DNA from: Sporolactobacillus nakayamae
Lineage (GTDB): Bacteria; Bacillota; Bacilli; Bacillales; Sporolactobacillaceae
DNA: 64,000 nucleotides
Assembly (NCBI RefSeq): GCF_900113325.1
Contig: NZ_FOOY01000005.1
Coordinates: 54,884-118,883 of the forward strand
Direction of reading: 5' to 3'
In this document: piece by piece, positions 53,640-62,655 of the stretch
How positions within the stretch are numbered: position 1 is the first letter of the stretch
Layout: each line of letters starts with the position of its first letter
Program-made: the position numbers and the translations under genes
Notes under the pieces: generated by a model
What the model was told of the DNA's origin: nothing
Databases searched by the model: none
What the model saw: the letters and a program-made list of their open reading frames with translations, nothing else

Positions 53640-54578
53640 TTACAGGAAAACAGCGACCATAAGCAATAACGCGAACGTTCCATTCACTAGAATCAAGTTT
53701 TTCACTGCAACAACGAATGTTTTCGATTTAACCTGCACCTGATTGAACTGTTTGACCTGTTTGTACACAGGAATAATTGCGAGCAATGCAAGCAGCATAA
53801 TCAAAGGAAGAATTCCAAGAATAACAGCAGCAATGATTGCGGCAAAGGTTGCAGCATAGAGACCGTTAAACAGCCAAATCGCATACTTTTTGCCGATATA
53901 GTATGGTAAGGTAAACCGATGATTCTTGATGTCATCGTCAAGATCACATATATTATTTGCAAGCATGATATTCGCGATCGTAAAAATACAAGGGAATGAA
54001 ACCAATACAATTTCGAAGAGCAGAAGAATATCCGCGTGAAGTGTAATCATTCGCCCTTCCCATATAATATTCGCGATTCCCTGATTATACGCGTTAACAT
54101 AGACGGTCAGAAACAAAATACCGAACCCCATCGTGACTCCTGAAAAGATTTCACCAATCGGCATTCTGGAGAACGGAATCGGACCAAAGGAATATAAGAT
54201 GCCAATGGCAAAGCATACCATTCCAATCAGCAAAACAATGAGATCGGTTCGTACCACAAGTACCAAACCTAATCCTGTCGCTAAAACCAGCAGACTGATG
54301 ATCGTGAAAATAACACGTCTTTCCGGAATGTTCGCCTGTCCGACAATATTCTCTTTTCTGCGGTATTCGTCATTGGTTGCCTTTCTGTAATCCATATAAT
54401 TATTAATCGCCGTCGCCGTCATATCGAAAAGCAGCATGGAACTAAAGAAAATCAATGTATTGATTGGATTCAATTGATGGAAGCGGTACGAAACAAACAA
54501 GCAGCCGACGAGAAAAGGGAAGAGACTGGCCAGTTTGGTTTGAATCTCAACAAGCTTAAGAAATGCGCGCAGAGACAT
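53640..54578 (-). CDS. dmkA: UbiA-family prenyltransferase (DmkA/MenA type)
   Basis: 312 residues, eight to nine membrane helices. First Asp-rich motif NNYMDYRKATND, second NNICDLDDDIKNHRFTLP. It attaches a polyprenyl chain to 1,4-dihydroxy-2-naphthoate, giving demethylmenaquinone. Its position between fmnB and ecfA1 matches dmkA of the Listeria extracellular electron transfer locus, where it supplies the dedicated quinone. Start at MSLRAFLK with AAAGGAG 8 bases upstream. Confidence 0.92.
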   Translation of the reverse strand: MSLRAFLKLVEIQTKLASLFPFLVGCLFVSYRFHQLNPINTLIFFSSMLLFDMTATAINNYMDYRKATNDEYRRKENIVGQANIPERRVIFTIISLLVLATGLGLVLVVRTDLIVLLIGMVCFAIGILYSFGPIPFSRMPIGEIFSGVTMGFGILFLTVYVNAYNQGIANIIWEGRMITLHADILLLFEIVLVSFPCIFTIANIMLANNICDLDDDIKNHRFTLPYYIGKKYAIWLFNGLYAATFAAIIAAVILGILPLIMLLALLAIIPVYKQVKQFNQVQVKSKTFVVAVKNLILVNGTFALLLMVAVFL

Positions 54579-54684
54579 CTTTTTCACTCCTTTGTTCTTC
54601 ATCTACTCATTGTTATGGGCGGTATCGCTTTTGCACTCGGACTCACATTCCGGGTATAAATCATTTATCCAAACCCAACGTTCG

Positions 54685-55704
54685 TCATTTGACCAGATTA
54701 AATGTTTTATCTGTCAGCAAGAATTTATTTTTCAGATTCGGTGTTACATAGACTTCCTTATCCCGTGTGACAAACACTGCCTTGATCCCCCACTTCTTGG
54801 CATACGCCAGTCCGCCTTTAACCCCTTCGGCAAACAGGACGGTGGAAAGTGCGTCGCCATCGGTTGATGCATCCGTAATCACAGAAACGCCGGCAATGTC
54901 ATTAGTAAACGGATAGCCGTCGGCAGGATTGAGCAGGTGATGATAAATTTTCCCGTGGACTTTGATAAAACGTTCATAGATTCCTGATGTAACAATTGAT
55001 TGATTGGATTCTTTAATTTTTCCGACAATTTCTCCACGCGGTGAGTAAGGGTTCTGAATCCCCACCGTCCACTTTTCTCCGGAAGCATTGTTTCCCATTA
55101 CAAAAATATTACCGCCTAGATCCACAATTGCTGACTGAACATGATAGTTCTTAAGTACCGTGACTGCTTCATCAGTGATAAAACCCTTGGCAATCGCTCC
55201 GAGATCAAGGCGCATGCCTTTGTCCTTGAGAAAAATGGTTTGTTTTTGATCGCTCAGAATCATTCGTTTATAGCCAATCAGTGGAAGTACGTGATCAATT
55301 TCGCTTTGCGCCGGTTTACGGGCATCAGAAAAACCGATATGCCATAATTTCGTCAATGGCCCGATGGTCAGATCGAAGCTCCCATGGGAACGCCCACTGT
55401 ACTTTTTGCCAATCTTAACCATGCGATAGATGTCTTTAGAAACCTTTACCGGCTTAATTCCCGCTTGGTCATTCACCTCATCAATCTCAGACCGGTCATT
55501 TTTGTCCTCTACGGTTGTTGCATGCGCCAGTTCTTCAATTCGTTTGAACACCGGCTTAAGTACATGAGCCTTTCCCTTATCGTAAATCTTCACAGTCACA
55601 ACCGTTCCCATTAGGAATTCCGTCCTGCTGTAGGGATTGCTGAGAAGCTCTACTTTTTTTGTTTGCGCCTTATTGCTGCATCCCGTCGCAATCAGCAAGG
55701 ACAT
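54685..55704 (-). CDS. fmnB: FAD:protein FMN transferase lipoprotein (ApbE family), frameshifted signal peptide
   Basis: 339 residues in the main frame. ApbE motifs: FLMGTVVTV, RLDLGAIAKGF, VDLGGNIFVMG and the metal-binding DASTDGDALSTVLF. Lipobox LIATGC at the very start. It covalently transfers FMN from FAD to Ser/Thr of PplA outside the membrane. The natural start appears to be ATG 55736 (MKKTGIVFF..., with GGAAGG upstream), but a run of nine A at 55709-55717 puts it out of frame by one base; ten would restore a complete lipoprotein signal peptide. The in-frame ATG at 55704 leaves only nine residues before the lipid Cys. Confidence 0.85.
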   Translation of the reverse strand: MSLLIATGCSNKAQTKKVELLSNPYSRTEFLMGTVVTVKIYDKGKAHVLKPVFKRIEELAHATTVEDKNDRSEIDEVNDQAGIKPVKVSKDIYRMVKIGKKYSGRSHGSFDLTIGPLTKLWHIGFSDARKPAQSEIDHVLPLIGYKRMILSDQKQTIFLKDKGMRLDLGAIAKGFITDEAVTVLKNYHVQSAIVDLGGNIFVMGNNASGEKWTVGIQNPYSPRGEIVGKIKESNQSIVTSGIYERFIKVHGKIYHHLLNPADGYPFTNDIAGVSVITDASTDGDALSTVLFAEGVKGGLAYAKKWGIKAVFVTRDKEVYVTPNLKNKFLLTDKTFNLVK

Positions 55705-55776
55705 GATTAAAAAAAAACAATGCCTGTTTTCTTCATCGGTCTCATTCCTTCCACGTCGATCATAGTTAATTAGTGT

Positions 55777-55814
55777 AAAAGACTTTAGAGCTATTCTGCG
55801 CTCTAAAGTCTTTT
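55777..55814. terminator. Hairpin between pplA and fmnB
   Basis: Perfect 14-bp stem AAAAGACTTTAGAG/CTCTAAAGTCTTTT with a 10-base loop. On the minus strand it follows the pplA stop with a T4 tail. Probably partial termination, favouring a high pplA level over fmnB and dmkA. Confidence 0.75.
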
Positions 55815-55835
55815 ATGGCAATAATGTAACCGTTC

Positions 55836-56750
55836 TTATTTTTCTTGGAATACAAGATTGTCGACTTCAATCGGTGCTGTGTCGCCTTTCTGAGCGGCGT
55901 TAATCAGCTGCGCCGCATAGACACGGAACGAATGGCTGGAGTGTGTCGCACCAGACACGACATCTACTTCTTCAGCGTTTTGTTTGTCGATCAAAGCTTT
56001 ACTAAGCGCTGGAATATATTCTTTCGGACCTGTGCCGGATTTTGCTTTCATCGCTTTTTCGTAGCCGGCGTCATTCGTTTTCAGTTTGCCGTCTTTATTC
56101 TTGAAGTTATAATCAACTTTTGTAATCTTCCCATCCTTAACTGTCATGTTGATGAATGCTTTCCAACCCGTGGTCGCCAAGTTCTTTTCTGCTAATTTGT
56201 ACACGCCGTCTTTTAATTTCGCCTGTGCGTCCACTTCAATTGGCGTCGTATCGCCTTTTTGCGCGGCTTGGATTAATTGCTGCGCATAGTTAATGAAGTG
56301 ATCAGATGACTCTGTCGCACCGGAAACAACTTCTACCTGCTGCGCATCTTGGCTGGCAACAAGCGCTTTATTTAGTTGTGGAATGTATTCTTTAGGACCA
56401 ACTCCGGATTTCGCTTTCATTGCTTTTTCGTAGCCCGCGTCCTCCGACTTCAGCTTCCCATCCTTATTGACATAATTGTAATCAGATTTCGTAATTTTAC
56501 CGTCTTTAACTGTAATCGACATAGTCGCTTTCCAGCCGTGACTATCAAGCTCCTTTTCTTTCAATGAATAAGTGCCATCCTTTAAAGGTGCTCCTGCAAT
56601 CAATTTGGATGTGGCGGGTTCACTCGATCCGGAAGCCTTTTTCTCTGTGTTTGATTTGGTAGCGTTTTCATTTGAGCCGCACGCAGCTAACATCATGATG
56701 ATTAAAAGACCTAACGGCAACAGTAGTTTTTTAATACTCATAATCAACAT
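55836..56750 (-). CDS. pplA: FMN-binding lipoprotein PplA-like (two flavin domains)
   Basis: 304 residues. Lipoprotein signal with lipobox LAAC (Cys about residue 24), a Ser/Lys-rich linker, then two tandem FMN-binding domains of about 115 residues with near-identical middles (KMKAKSG-type and GPKEYIP segments). Flavinylation motifs VVSGATESS and DVVSGATHSS each offer a Thr for FMN attachment by FmnB; the first has Glu where the consensus Asp sits. In Listeria PplA is the surface carrier that passes electrons to extracellular acceptors. Start ATG 56750 or 56741; AAGGGGGT lies between optimal spacings for the two. Confidence 0.93.
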   Translation of the reverse strand: MLIMSIKKLLLPLGLLIIMMLAACGSNENATKSNTEKKASGSSEPATSKLIAGAPLKDGTYSLKEKELDSHGWKATMSITVKDGKITKSDYNYVNKDGKLKSEDAGYEKAMKAKSGVGPKEYIPQLNKALVASQDAQQVEVVSGATESSDHFINYAQQLIQAAQKGDTTPIEVDAQAKLKDGVYKLAEKNLATTGWKAFINMTVKDGKITKVDYNFKNKDGKLKTNDAGYEKAMKAKSGTGPKEYIPALSKALIDKQNAEEVDVVSGATHSSHSFRVYAAQLINAAQKGDTAPIEVDNLVFQEK

Positions 56751-56772
56751 TTACCCCCTTAATATGACAAAT

Positions 56773-56788
56773 TGTGAATTTCATCACA
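56773..56788. promoter_or_regulatory. Fnr/CRP-type dyad
   Basis: TGTGAATTTCATCACA: exact TGTGA-N6-TCACA, the half-sites of the B. subtilis Fnr consensus, 23 bases upstream of the pplA start. Suggests oxygen-responsive control; no fnr gene is in view. Confidence 0.5.
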
Positions 56789-56840
56789 TTCCTTACTCAC
56801 TTATAATACCATCACATTGGATAAATGGCTATACCCTTTT

Positions 56841-56854
56841 TGTGAACGCTTTCA
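56841..56854. promoter_or_regulatory. CcpA cre-like site in the divergent pplA/ndh2 promoter region
   Basis: TGTGAACGCTTTCA matches the cre consensus TGWAARCGYTWWCW with one mismatch on either strand. A weaker relative (TGATAGCGCTTTAA) lies at 56962-56975 near ndh2. Confidence 0.45.
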
Positions 56855-57002
56855 AATTTTTAAAATGTTCGTCAAGTCTCAGTTGTAGACACATAGATAT
56901 CCAGAGAGTAAAATTAATTTAGGCAATTGTTCTTTTTTTCACAAATCATTTCTCATTTTTATGATAGCGCTTTAATAAAGTTTTGCGGAAGGGGAAGATA
57001 GT

Positions 57003-58943
57003 ATGAGCAATAAGAGCATTATTGTTATTGGTGCCGGATACGCAGGCGTTCACGCGGCAAAAAAATTAGCTAAAAAGTTTAAGAAAGATACGTCGGTCAC
57101 CATTACATTGATTGATCAGCATTCATACCATACAATGATGACCGAGCTTCATGAAGTCGCCGCACACCGTGTCGAGCCTGAAGCGATCAAATTTGACCTA
57201 CGTAAACTATTTAAGCATTCAAAAGTCAACCTTGTTACTGATCACGTCACACAAGTTGATCATGAAAAAAAGACAGTCACAACAGAGCGCGGCACGTACG
57301 CCTATGACTATTTGATTTTGGGCATGGGCGGCGAACCGAACGATTTCGGAACACCTGGTGTTCGTGAACACGGCTTTACACTGATGTCTTGGGAAGACGC
57401 GGTAAAGCTGCGTGAGCATATTGAACAGATCGTTCGTAAAGCAGCAACGGAACATGATGCAGAAAAACGCCGGGCAATGCTGAACTTCGCCATCTGCGGC
57501 TCCGGTTTTACTGGAGTCGAAATGATTGGCGAGCTGATTGAATGGAAAGCTCGATTGGCAAAGATTAATAAACTCGATGAAAAGGATATTTCTTTGTATT
57601 TAGTGGAAGCGGTACCAACGATTTTAAATATGCTTGATCGAAAAGATGCCGGCAAAGCAGAAAAATACATGCGTAAAAAAGGCGTCCAAATCTTAACCAG
57701 TTCCCCGATTGTTGACGTAAAAGCAGACCGCATCATTCTGAAATCAGGCGAAGAAGTTCCAACACACACCCTGATTTGGACTGCCGGAGTAAAAGCAAAT
57801 ACGCAAGCAAGCAGCTTCGGCATGAAATCAGCGCGTGCCGGTCGCCTGACGGTCAACAAGTATATGGAAGCTGAGGGCTTTGATCATGTATACGTTGTCG
57901 GCGACCTCGCCTATTTTGAAGATGGCGGAAAGCCGACGCCTCAAATTGTTGAAGCGGCCGAACAAACGGCAGGAACTGCAGTGAAAAACATCATAGCAGA
58001 TATAAACGGTGGAGAAAAAGCAGCGTTCAAAGGCAATTATCACGGCGTGATGGTGTCTATTGGCGCTCGGTACGGAGTCGCTCATTTAGGAAGTCTGCAC
58101 TTAAGCGGCTTCTTCGCTAATTTCATGAAGCACATGGTGAACCTGTACTACTTCTTTGGCATTCGCAGTGCGCATTATATGTTCCACTACATCATGCATG
58201 AATTTTTTCAAACGAAAGATAAACGGAACATTTTCCGCAACCTGTCTACTCGGTACGGTAATGTCCTTTGGAGCCTTCCATTGCGCGTGTTTGTCGGCGG
58301 ATTCTGGCTCGTCGAAGCGTTCGCAAAGCTATGGGGCGAGAGCACTTGGAACAAAGCAACATCAAGCTGGTCGAATGTGCATCTCTTGTTTAACGGACTA
58401 GGCAAGGACTCCTGGCTGACCGGATCAGCTGTGAAGATGCCATTTGAATGGCTGCAAACCGCGACGACAGGTGCAAGTCAGGCAGCCGGAAGCGGCGCGG
58501 GTGACACGGCAACTCAATGGGCGACACCGATTTTCAGTAAAATGCCGTTCTGGTTTGAATGGATCATGAAGCTCATGCTCCCGAACGCCGACATGGCGAT
58601 ATTCATGCAGCGAACCATGGTATTTGTTGAACTCGCAATCGGGCTCGCTATTCTTGCCGGCCTATTTACTTGGATCAGCAGCGGCGCGAGCGCAGGATTT
58701 CTCGTCGTATTTACCTTGAGCGCAATGCTCGGATGGGATAAATTATGGGCACTCCCCGCTTCGATCGCTTTGATGAACGGATCAGGACGAAGCGTCGGGT
58801 TAGATTACTGGGTCGTTCCATTTCTTCAAAAGACACTCAGCCGCTGGTGGTACGGCAAGGAGCAGGCGATCTATAACGATGCTGAGGAAAACAGCAGTCC
58901 TGCGCTGACACGTGCATCGGAAAACAAAAATCTAAATCAATAA
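57003..58943 (+). CDS. ndh2: Type II NADH dehydrogenase with membrane extension (Ndh2)
   Basis: 646 residues. Residues 1-390 form the NDH-2 flavoprotein: FAD loop GAGYAGVHAAKKL, NAD loop CGSGFTGVEMIGEL, and VVGDLAYFEDGG. Residues 400-630 add membrane helices resembling DoxX-type segments, an extension found in Ndh2 of extracellular electron transfer loci and not in ordinary NDH-2. It moves electrons from NADH to the demethylmenaquinone made by DmkA/DmkB. AAGGGGAAG precedes the ATG. First gene of the plus-strand half. Confidence 0.95.
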   Translation: MSNKSIIVIGAGYAGVHAAKKLAKKFKKDTSVTITLIDQHSYHTMMTELHEVAAHRVEPEAIKFDLRKLFKHSKVNLVTDHVTQVDHEKKTVTTERGTYAYDYLILGMGGEPNDFGTPGVREHGFTLMSWEDAVKLREHIEQIVRKAATEHDAEKRRAMLNFAICGSGFTGVEMIGELIEWKARLAKINKLDEKDISLYLVEAVPTILNMLDRKDAGKAEKYMRKKGVQILTSSPIVDVKADRIILKSGEEVPTHTLIWTAGVKANTQASSFGMKSARAGRLTVNKYMEAEGFDHVYVVGDLAYFEDGGKPTPQIVEAAEQTAGTAVKNIIADINGGEKAAFKGNYHGVMVSIGARYGVAHLGSLHLSGFFANFMKHMVNLYYFFGIRSAHYMFHYIMHEFFQTKDKRNIFRNLSTRYGNVLWSLPLRVFVGGFWLVEAFAKLWGESTWNKATSSWSNVHLLFNGLGKDSWLTGSAVKMPFEWLQTATTGASQAAGSGAGDTATQWATPIFSKMPFWFEWIMKLMLPNADMAIFMQRTMVFVELAIGLAILAGLFTWISSGASAGFLVVFTLSAMLGWDKLWALPASIALMNGSGRSVGLDYWVVPFLQKTLSRWWYGKEQAIYNDAEENSSPALTRASENKNLNQ

Positions 58944-58969
58944 ATCTTTTTAAAGAGGGGAACTAAGTG

Positions 58970-59389
58970 ATGAGCAGCTACTTTAAAATGATCAAGCGCT
59001 GGGATATTATTATTGTGGCATTGCTTATTCTTATCTCTTTTCTTCCCTTTGCGATTTTCAGCGCTGTACAGGCGAAAACCACAACTAGTGATGTAAAAAA
59101 TCGTGTGGCAACTGTTACCTTGGACAACAAGCAAATTAGAAAAATAAAGCTTACGGGCAACACACGCACCTTCCAATTCACCGTGCACAGCGGTGACGGT
59201 GATGAAAATGTGATTGAAGTTCGAAAGAATCAAATTCGAATTAAAAGCGCAAATTGTCCCGATCAAAACTGCGTGCTGGTTGGGTATATCTCCAAGCCCG
59301 GAGAAACAATTGTCTGCCTGCCGCACCATTTAGTTATTGAGGTTAAGAGTGATACGGAGGCAACTCAGGATATTATTGTAAGTTCATAA
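58970..59389 (+). CDS. eetA: NusG domain II protein EetA
   Basis: 139 residues. One N-terminal membrane helix (WDIIIVALLILISFLPF), then a NusG_II (PF07009-like) extracytoplasmic beta-domain with the conserved CPDQNCVLVGYISKPGETIV and CLPHHLVIEV. In Listeria eetA encodes a membrane component of extracellular electron transfer. ATG 58970 lies 9 bases after AGAGGGG. Tight operon with ndh2 and eetB. Confidence 0.92.
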   Translation: MSSYFKMIKRWDIIIVALLILISFLPFAIFSAVQAKTTTSDVKNRVATVTLDNKQIRKIKLTGNTRTFQFTVHSGDGDENVIEVRKNQIRIKSANCPDQNCVLVGYISKPGETIVCLPHHLVIEVKSDTEATQDIIVSS

Positions 59390-59413
59390 GACGGCAGAAG
59401 GATTTGATAGCGA

Positions 59414-59947
59414 ATGACCAAGAATCAGCTGAATGCTTATATCGCGCTGCTTGCCGCTCAAGCGGTGATCATCAGCCTATTTGAAAACGCGATTCCCTTT
59501 CCTTTTGCCGTAGCGCCGGGCGCAAAGCTTGGGCTCGCTAATATAATCACGTGCATGGCGCTTTACACACTTTCAACAAAGGATACAGTAAAAGTGGTCA
59601 CGATCCGTTTAATCCTCGCAACCTTGCTCGGCGGCACAATCTCAACATTTATGTACAGCGCTGCCGGCATTGTCCTGAGCTTTTTAGGAATGTGGCTGGT
59701 CAAAAAATTAGGCCCTGAGCGTGTCAGCCTTATTGGCGTGAGCGCGACTGGAGCCATTTTGCATAACGTCGGACAACTTATTGTCGCGAGCTGGGTCGCG
59801 CAAACGTGGTCGGTACTTTTGTATCTGCCGGTACTCTCTTTTGCCGGTATTCTGGCTGGAATTGCTATCGGCATCGTGGCTAATTACTTGCTGAATCATG
59901 TAGAGAAACTGCAACGTTATCGCTATTTGCGTGAAACAAATGAGTAG
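59414..59947 (+). CDS. eetB: Gx transporter-family membrane protein EetB
   Basis: 177 residues, five to six membrane helices. PF07456-type features: FPFAVAPGAKLGLANI, TIRLILATLLGGT and TGAILHNVGQLIVA. Historically called heptaprenyl diphosphate synthase component I; in the electron transfer locus it is EetB, the partner of EetA. AAGGA upstream. Eighteen bases before the next gene. Confidence 0.92.
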   Translation: MTKNQLNAYIALLAAQAVIISLFENAIPFPFAVAPGAKLGLANIITCMALYTLSTKDTVKVVTIRLILATLLGGTISTFMYSAAGIVLSFLGMWLVKKLGPERVSLIGVSATGAILHNVGQLIVASWVAQTWSVLLYLPVLSFAGILAGIAIGIVANYLLNHVEKLQRYRYLRETNE

Positions 59948-59964
59948 GTGCATGGGTGGTGACT

Positions 59965-60948
59965 ATGATGGGTGTACACAGAATGTGGGATGCGTATCCG
60001 GGGCTTAAAGAAGAGCTTTCGGATGTTCTCCAATTAATCGACTCCTATATTCGCGTACGGGATGCGGAAATAGAGAACAGAATTAAGGAAATGATTCGAT
60101 CGGGAGGCAAAATGCTTCGTCCGGCGTATTTACTCTTATGCGCGCATATCGGACCGGATCCGGATCGGGACCGTCCGAAAGCGGTGGCCGCCGCGCTCGA
60201 ATGCCTGCACATGGCAACGCTCGTCCATGATGACGTCATTGATAAGGCGGACGCGCGCCATGGACAAACGACGTTGCATAAGGATTATGGCAACAGGCTC
60301 GCTATTTACACAGGAGACTATCTGCTCACCTTGGCTTTTTCCATTCTCTCCAAGTATGCCGATTCCGCTCCTCGCGTTAATTTTTACGGGTTTGAAGCAG
60401 ATAAAATTCTGGCCGGCGAACTGGAACAATTGCATGGACAATATCAAGAAAAAGTCTCAGTCAAACGCTACCTCTCGCAAATTTCCGGAAAAACGGCGCA
60501 GCTTTTCGCGATCAGCTGCTACTCCGGCGCGCTGGCGAGCAGGGCTGATCAAAAAGTTGCCATGCACGCGTGGCGAATGGGCCATTACACGGGCATGGCG
60601 TTCCAAATTGTCGATGATCTATTAGACTATCAAGGCACGCGTAAGACTTTGGGAAAGCCAGTCATGAGCGACATCCGGCAAGGCGTCTACACGCTCCCAC
60701 TGATTTACGCGATCAAAGCCGACCCTAGTGCGCTCCGTCCACTTTTGAAAAAACGTGGCAATCTAAGCGACGGTGACTTAGCCGCGATCTTTGACTGTAT
60801 TCAGAAACACGACGGAATCTCTCAATCAGTCAATCTCGCACGCATGTACACACAAAAAGCGCTCAAAGAACTGAGCTTACTACCAGACGGCGTGTACAAA
60901 ACAACCCTTGAAAGGCTGACAAAGTCGCTGTTAGACCGGAAAATGTAA
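59965..60948 (+). CDS. dmkB: Polyprenyl diphosphate synthase (DmkB/HepT type)
   Basis: About 327 residues. First Asp-rich motif LVHDDVIDKADARHG, second FQIVDDLLDYQG, with the GGKMLRP substrate loop. It builds the long prenyl chain used by DmkA. Start taken at ATG 59965 behind GGTGG; 59968 is also possible. It closes the plus-strand half of the locus; a promoter-like TATAAT lies about 45 bases beyond its stop. Confidence 0.93.
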   Translation: MMGVHRMWDAYPGLKEELSDVLQLIDSYIRVRDAEIENRIKEMIRSGGKMLRPAYLLLCAHIGPDPDRDRPKAVAAALECLHMATLVHDDVIDKADARHGQTTLHKDYGNRLAIYTGDYLLTLAFSILSKYADSAPRVNFYGFEADKILAGELEQLHGQYQEKVSVKRYLSQISGKTAQLFAISCYSGALASRADQKVAMHAWRMGHYTGMAFQIVDDLLDYQGTRKTLGKPVMSDIRQGVYTLPLIYAIKADPSALRPLLKKRGNLSDGDLAAIFDCIQKHDGISQSVNLARMYTQKALKELSLLPDGVYKTTLERLTKSLLDRKM

Positions 60949-61009
60949 GGTCAGGATAACCTTCAACGTTGTGATCAATGCTCGTATTCGCGTTATAATA
61001 GAGACATTG

Positions 61010-61018
61010 ATCTGGGAC
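61010..61018. repeat. Target-site duplication of the IS, left copy
   Basis: ATCTGGGAC, repeated exactly at 62706-62714 on the other side of the element and directly abutting both inverted repeats. Confidence 0.8.
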
Positions 61019-61134
61019 GAGGCCACTGATAAAGTCCATTATTTTCATAGGGCAGTTGAATGTTTGATCAATCAAACATTCAACTGCCCTTTTCCTTTAT
61101 AATGGAACTATCAACGTATGTAGGTGGTAGCTCA

Positions 61135-62595
61135 ATGATCTCTAATCAAGGAACGCTCATTCTCAGTCCCTATGCAGCAATCTATGACCTCGTGGTTCCA
61201 AAAGATAATATGCTTCGTCAAATCAATGAACTCGTCGATTTTTCGTTCATCTACGATGAATTAAAAACAAAATATTGCCTTGATAATGGTCGCAAGGCGA
61301 TTTCTCCGATTCGAATGTTCAAATATTTATTATTAAAAACGATTCATGACTTATCAGATAGCGATTTAGTCGAACGTTCTCGATACGATATGTCGTTTAA
61401 ATATTTCCTCAATATGGCACCTGAGGAGGAAGTCATTGATCCAAGTTGTTTAACCAAATTTCGAAGACAACGTCTTCAAGATGTTAACTTATTAGACATG
61501 CTTATTGGGAAAACTGTTGCGATTGCGCTGGAGAAAGGAATTATTAAAAGTAAAACCTTGATTGTCGACGCCACCCATACAAAAGCGCGTTATAACCAAA
61601 AATCACCGATCGAATTTTTACAAGAAAAAGCTAAAAATGTTCGAAAAGCAGTTTATCAAATAAATGGATCAATGAAAGAGAACTTCCCGCAAAAAAATAC
61701 ATCTAACGAAGTAAATGATGAATTAAATTATTGTCATCAACTCATTTCTGTCATTGAACAAGAACCACAAATCACTGCGATTCCTGCTGTTAAAGAAAAG
61801 TTAAATGTACTAAAAGAGAGCGTCGATGATTTTAAAGAACATATGAATCATTCGGTTGATCCTGATGCACGGATTGGCCACAAAACAAAAGATTCTTCTT
61901 TCTTCGGTTATAAAACACATCTTGCGATGAGTGATGAACGTATTATTACAGCGGCTACGATTACAACGGGAGAAAAGAATGATGGCAAGCAACTCGAAAC
62001 GTTAATTAACAAGAGTGTTCAAGCAGGAATGGATGTCAAAACAATCATAGGTGATGCCGCCTACTCCGAAAAAAGCAATATTAGCTATACTCAAGAAAAC
62101 GAGATGGAATTGGTCTCAAAATTGAACCCCATGGTGACCCAAGGAAACCGAAAAAAAGAAGATGAATTTCAATTTAATAAAGATGCCGGTATGTATGTGT
62201 GCAAGGCTGGACACATGGCCATTCGGAAAGCGAGACAAGGGAAAAAAGGTGTGGGAAAGAATCAAGTAGACACTTATTATTTTGACATCACTAAATGTCA
62301 CCATTGTCCTTTTCGAGAGGGGTGCTATAAAGAAGGAGCAAAGAGCAAGACCTATTCGATCAGTATTAAATCCGATGAACATTCGAAACAAATGGAATTT
62401 CAGAAAACCGACTACTTTAAAGAAAAAGCAAAAGAACGTTATAAAATAGAAGCTAAAAACAGTGAATTAAAACACAGACACGGGTATGATACAGCATCAT
62501 CGGCGGGTTTGTTTGGCATGGAAATTCAAGGGGCAACGGCGATATTCGCAGTTAATCTCAAGCGAATTTTGAAGCTCCTAAGCGAAAAAGAATAA
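61135..62595 (+). CDS. IS1182-family DDE transposase
   Basis: 486 residues from MISNQGTLILS, chosen because AGGTGG lies 7 bases upstream; the in-frame reading from 61060 starts inside the palindrome. N-terminal domain (PIRMFKYLLLKTIHDLSDSD), then DDE catalytic blocks: IVDATHTKARY (first Asp), IIGDAAY (second Asp) and YKIEAKNSELKHRHG (Glu region), plus a Cys-rich stretch CHHCPFREGC typical of the family. The reading frame is full-length, so the element may be active. Confidence 0.93.
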   Translation: MISNQGTLILSPYAAIYDLVVPKDNMLRQINELVDFSFIYDELKTKYCLDNGRKAISPIRMFKYLLLKTIHDLSDSDLVERSRYDMSFKYFLNMAPEEEVIDPSCLTKFRRQRLQDVNLLDMLIGKTVAIALEKGIIKSKTLIVDATHTKARYNQKSPIEFLQEKAKNVRKAVYQINGSMKENFPQKNTSNEVNDELNYCHQLISVIEQEPQITAIPAVKEKLNVLKESVDDFKEHMNHSVDPDARIGHKTKDSSFFGYKTHLAMSDERIITAATITTGEKNDGKQLETLINKSVQAGMDVKTIIGDAAYSEKSNISYTQENEMELVSKLNPMVTQGNRKKEDEFQFNKDAGMYVCKAGHMAIRKARQGKKGVGKNQVDTYYFDITKCHHCPFREGCYKEGAKSKTYSISIKSDEHSKQMEFQKTDYFKEKAKERYKIEAKNSELKHRHGYDTASSAGLFGMEIQGATAIFAVNLKRILKLLSEKE

Positions 62596-62606
62596 AAAAG
62601 AACAGG

Positions 62607-62655
62607 AAAAATGGCCGCTTATCATCAAAAAAACAGATGATAAGCGGCCATTTTT
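62607..62655 (+). terminator. Transposase terminator
   Basis: Perfect 20-bp stem (62607-62626 with 62636-62655), core TGGCCGCTTATCATC, ending in five T. Inside the IS, 11 bases after the transposase stop. Confidence 0.88.

Noticed and set aside
57308..57859. 183-codon open frame opposite ndh2
   Set aside because: Antisense shadow of the dehydrogenase; Ser/Arg-rich composition typical of such shadows.
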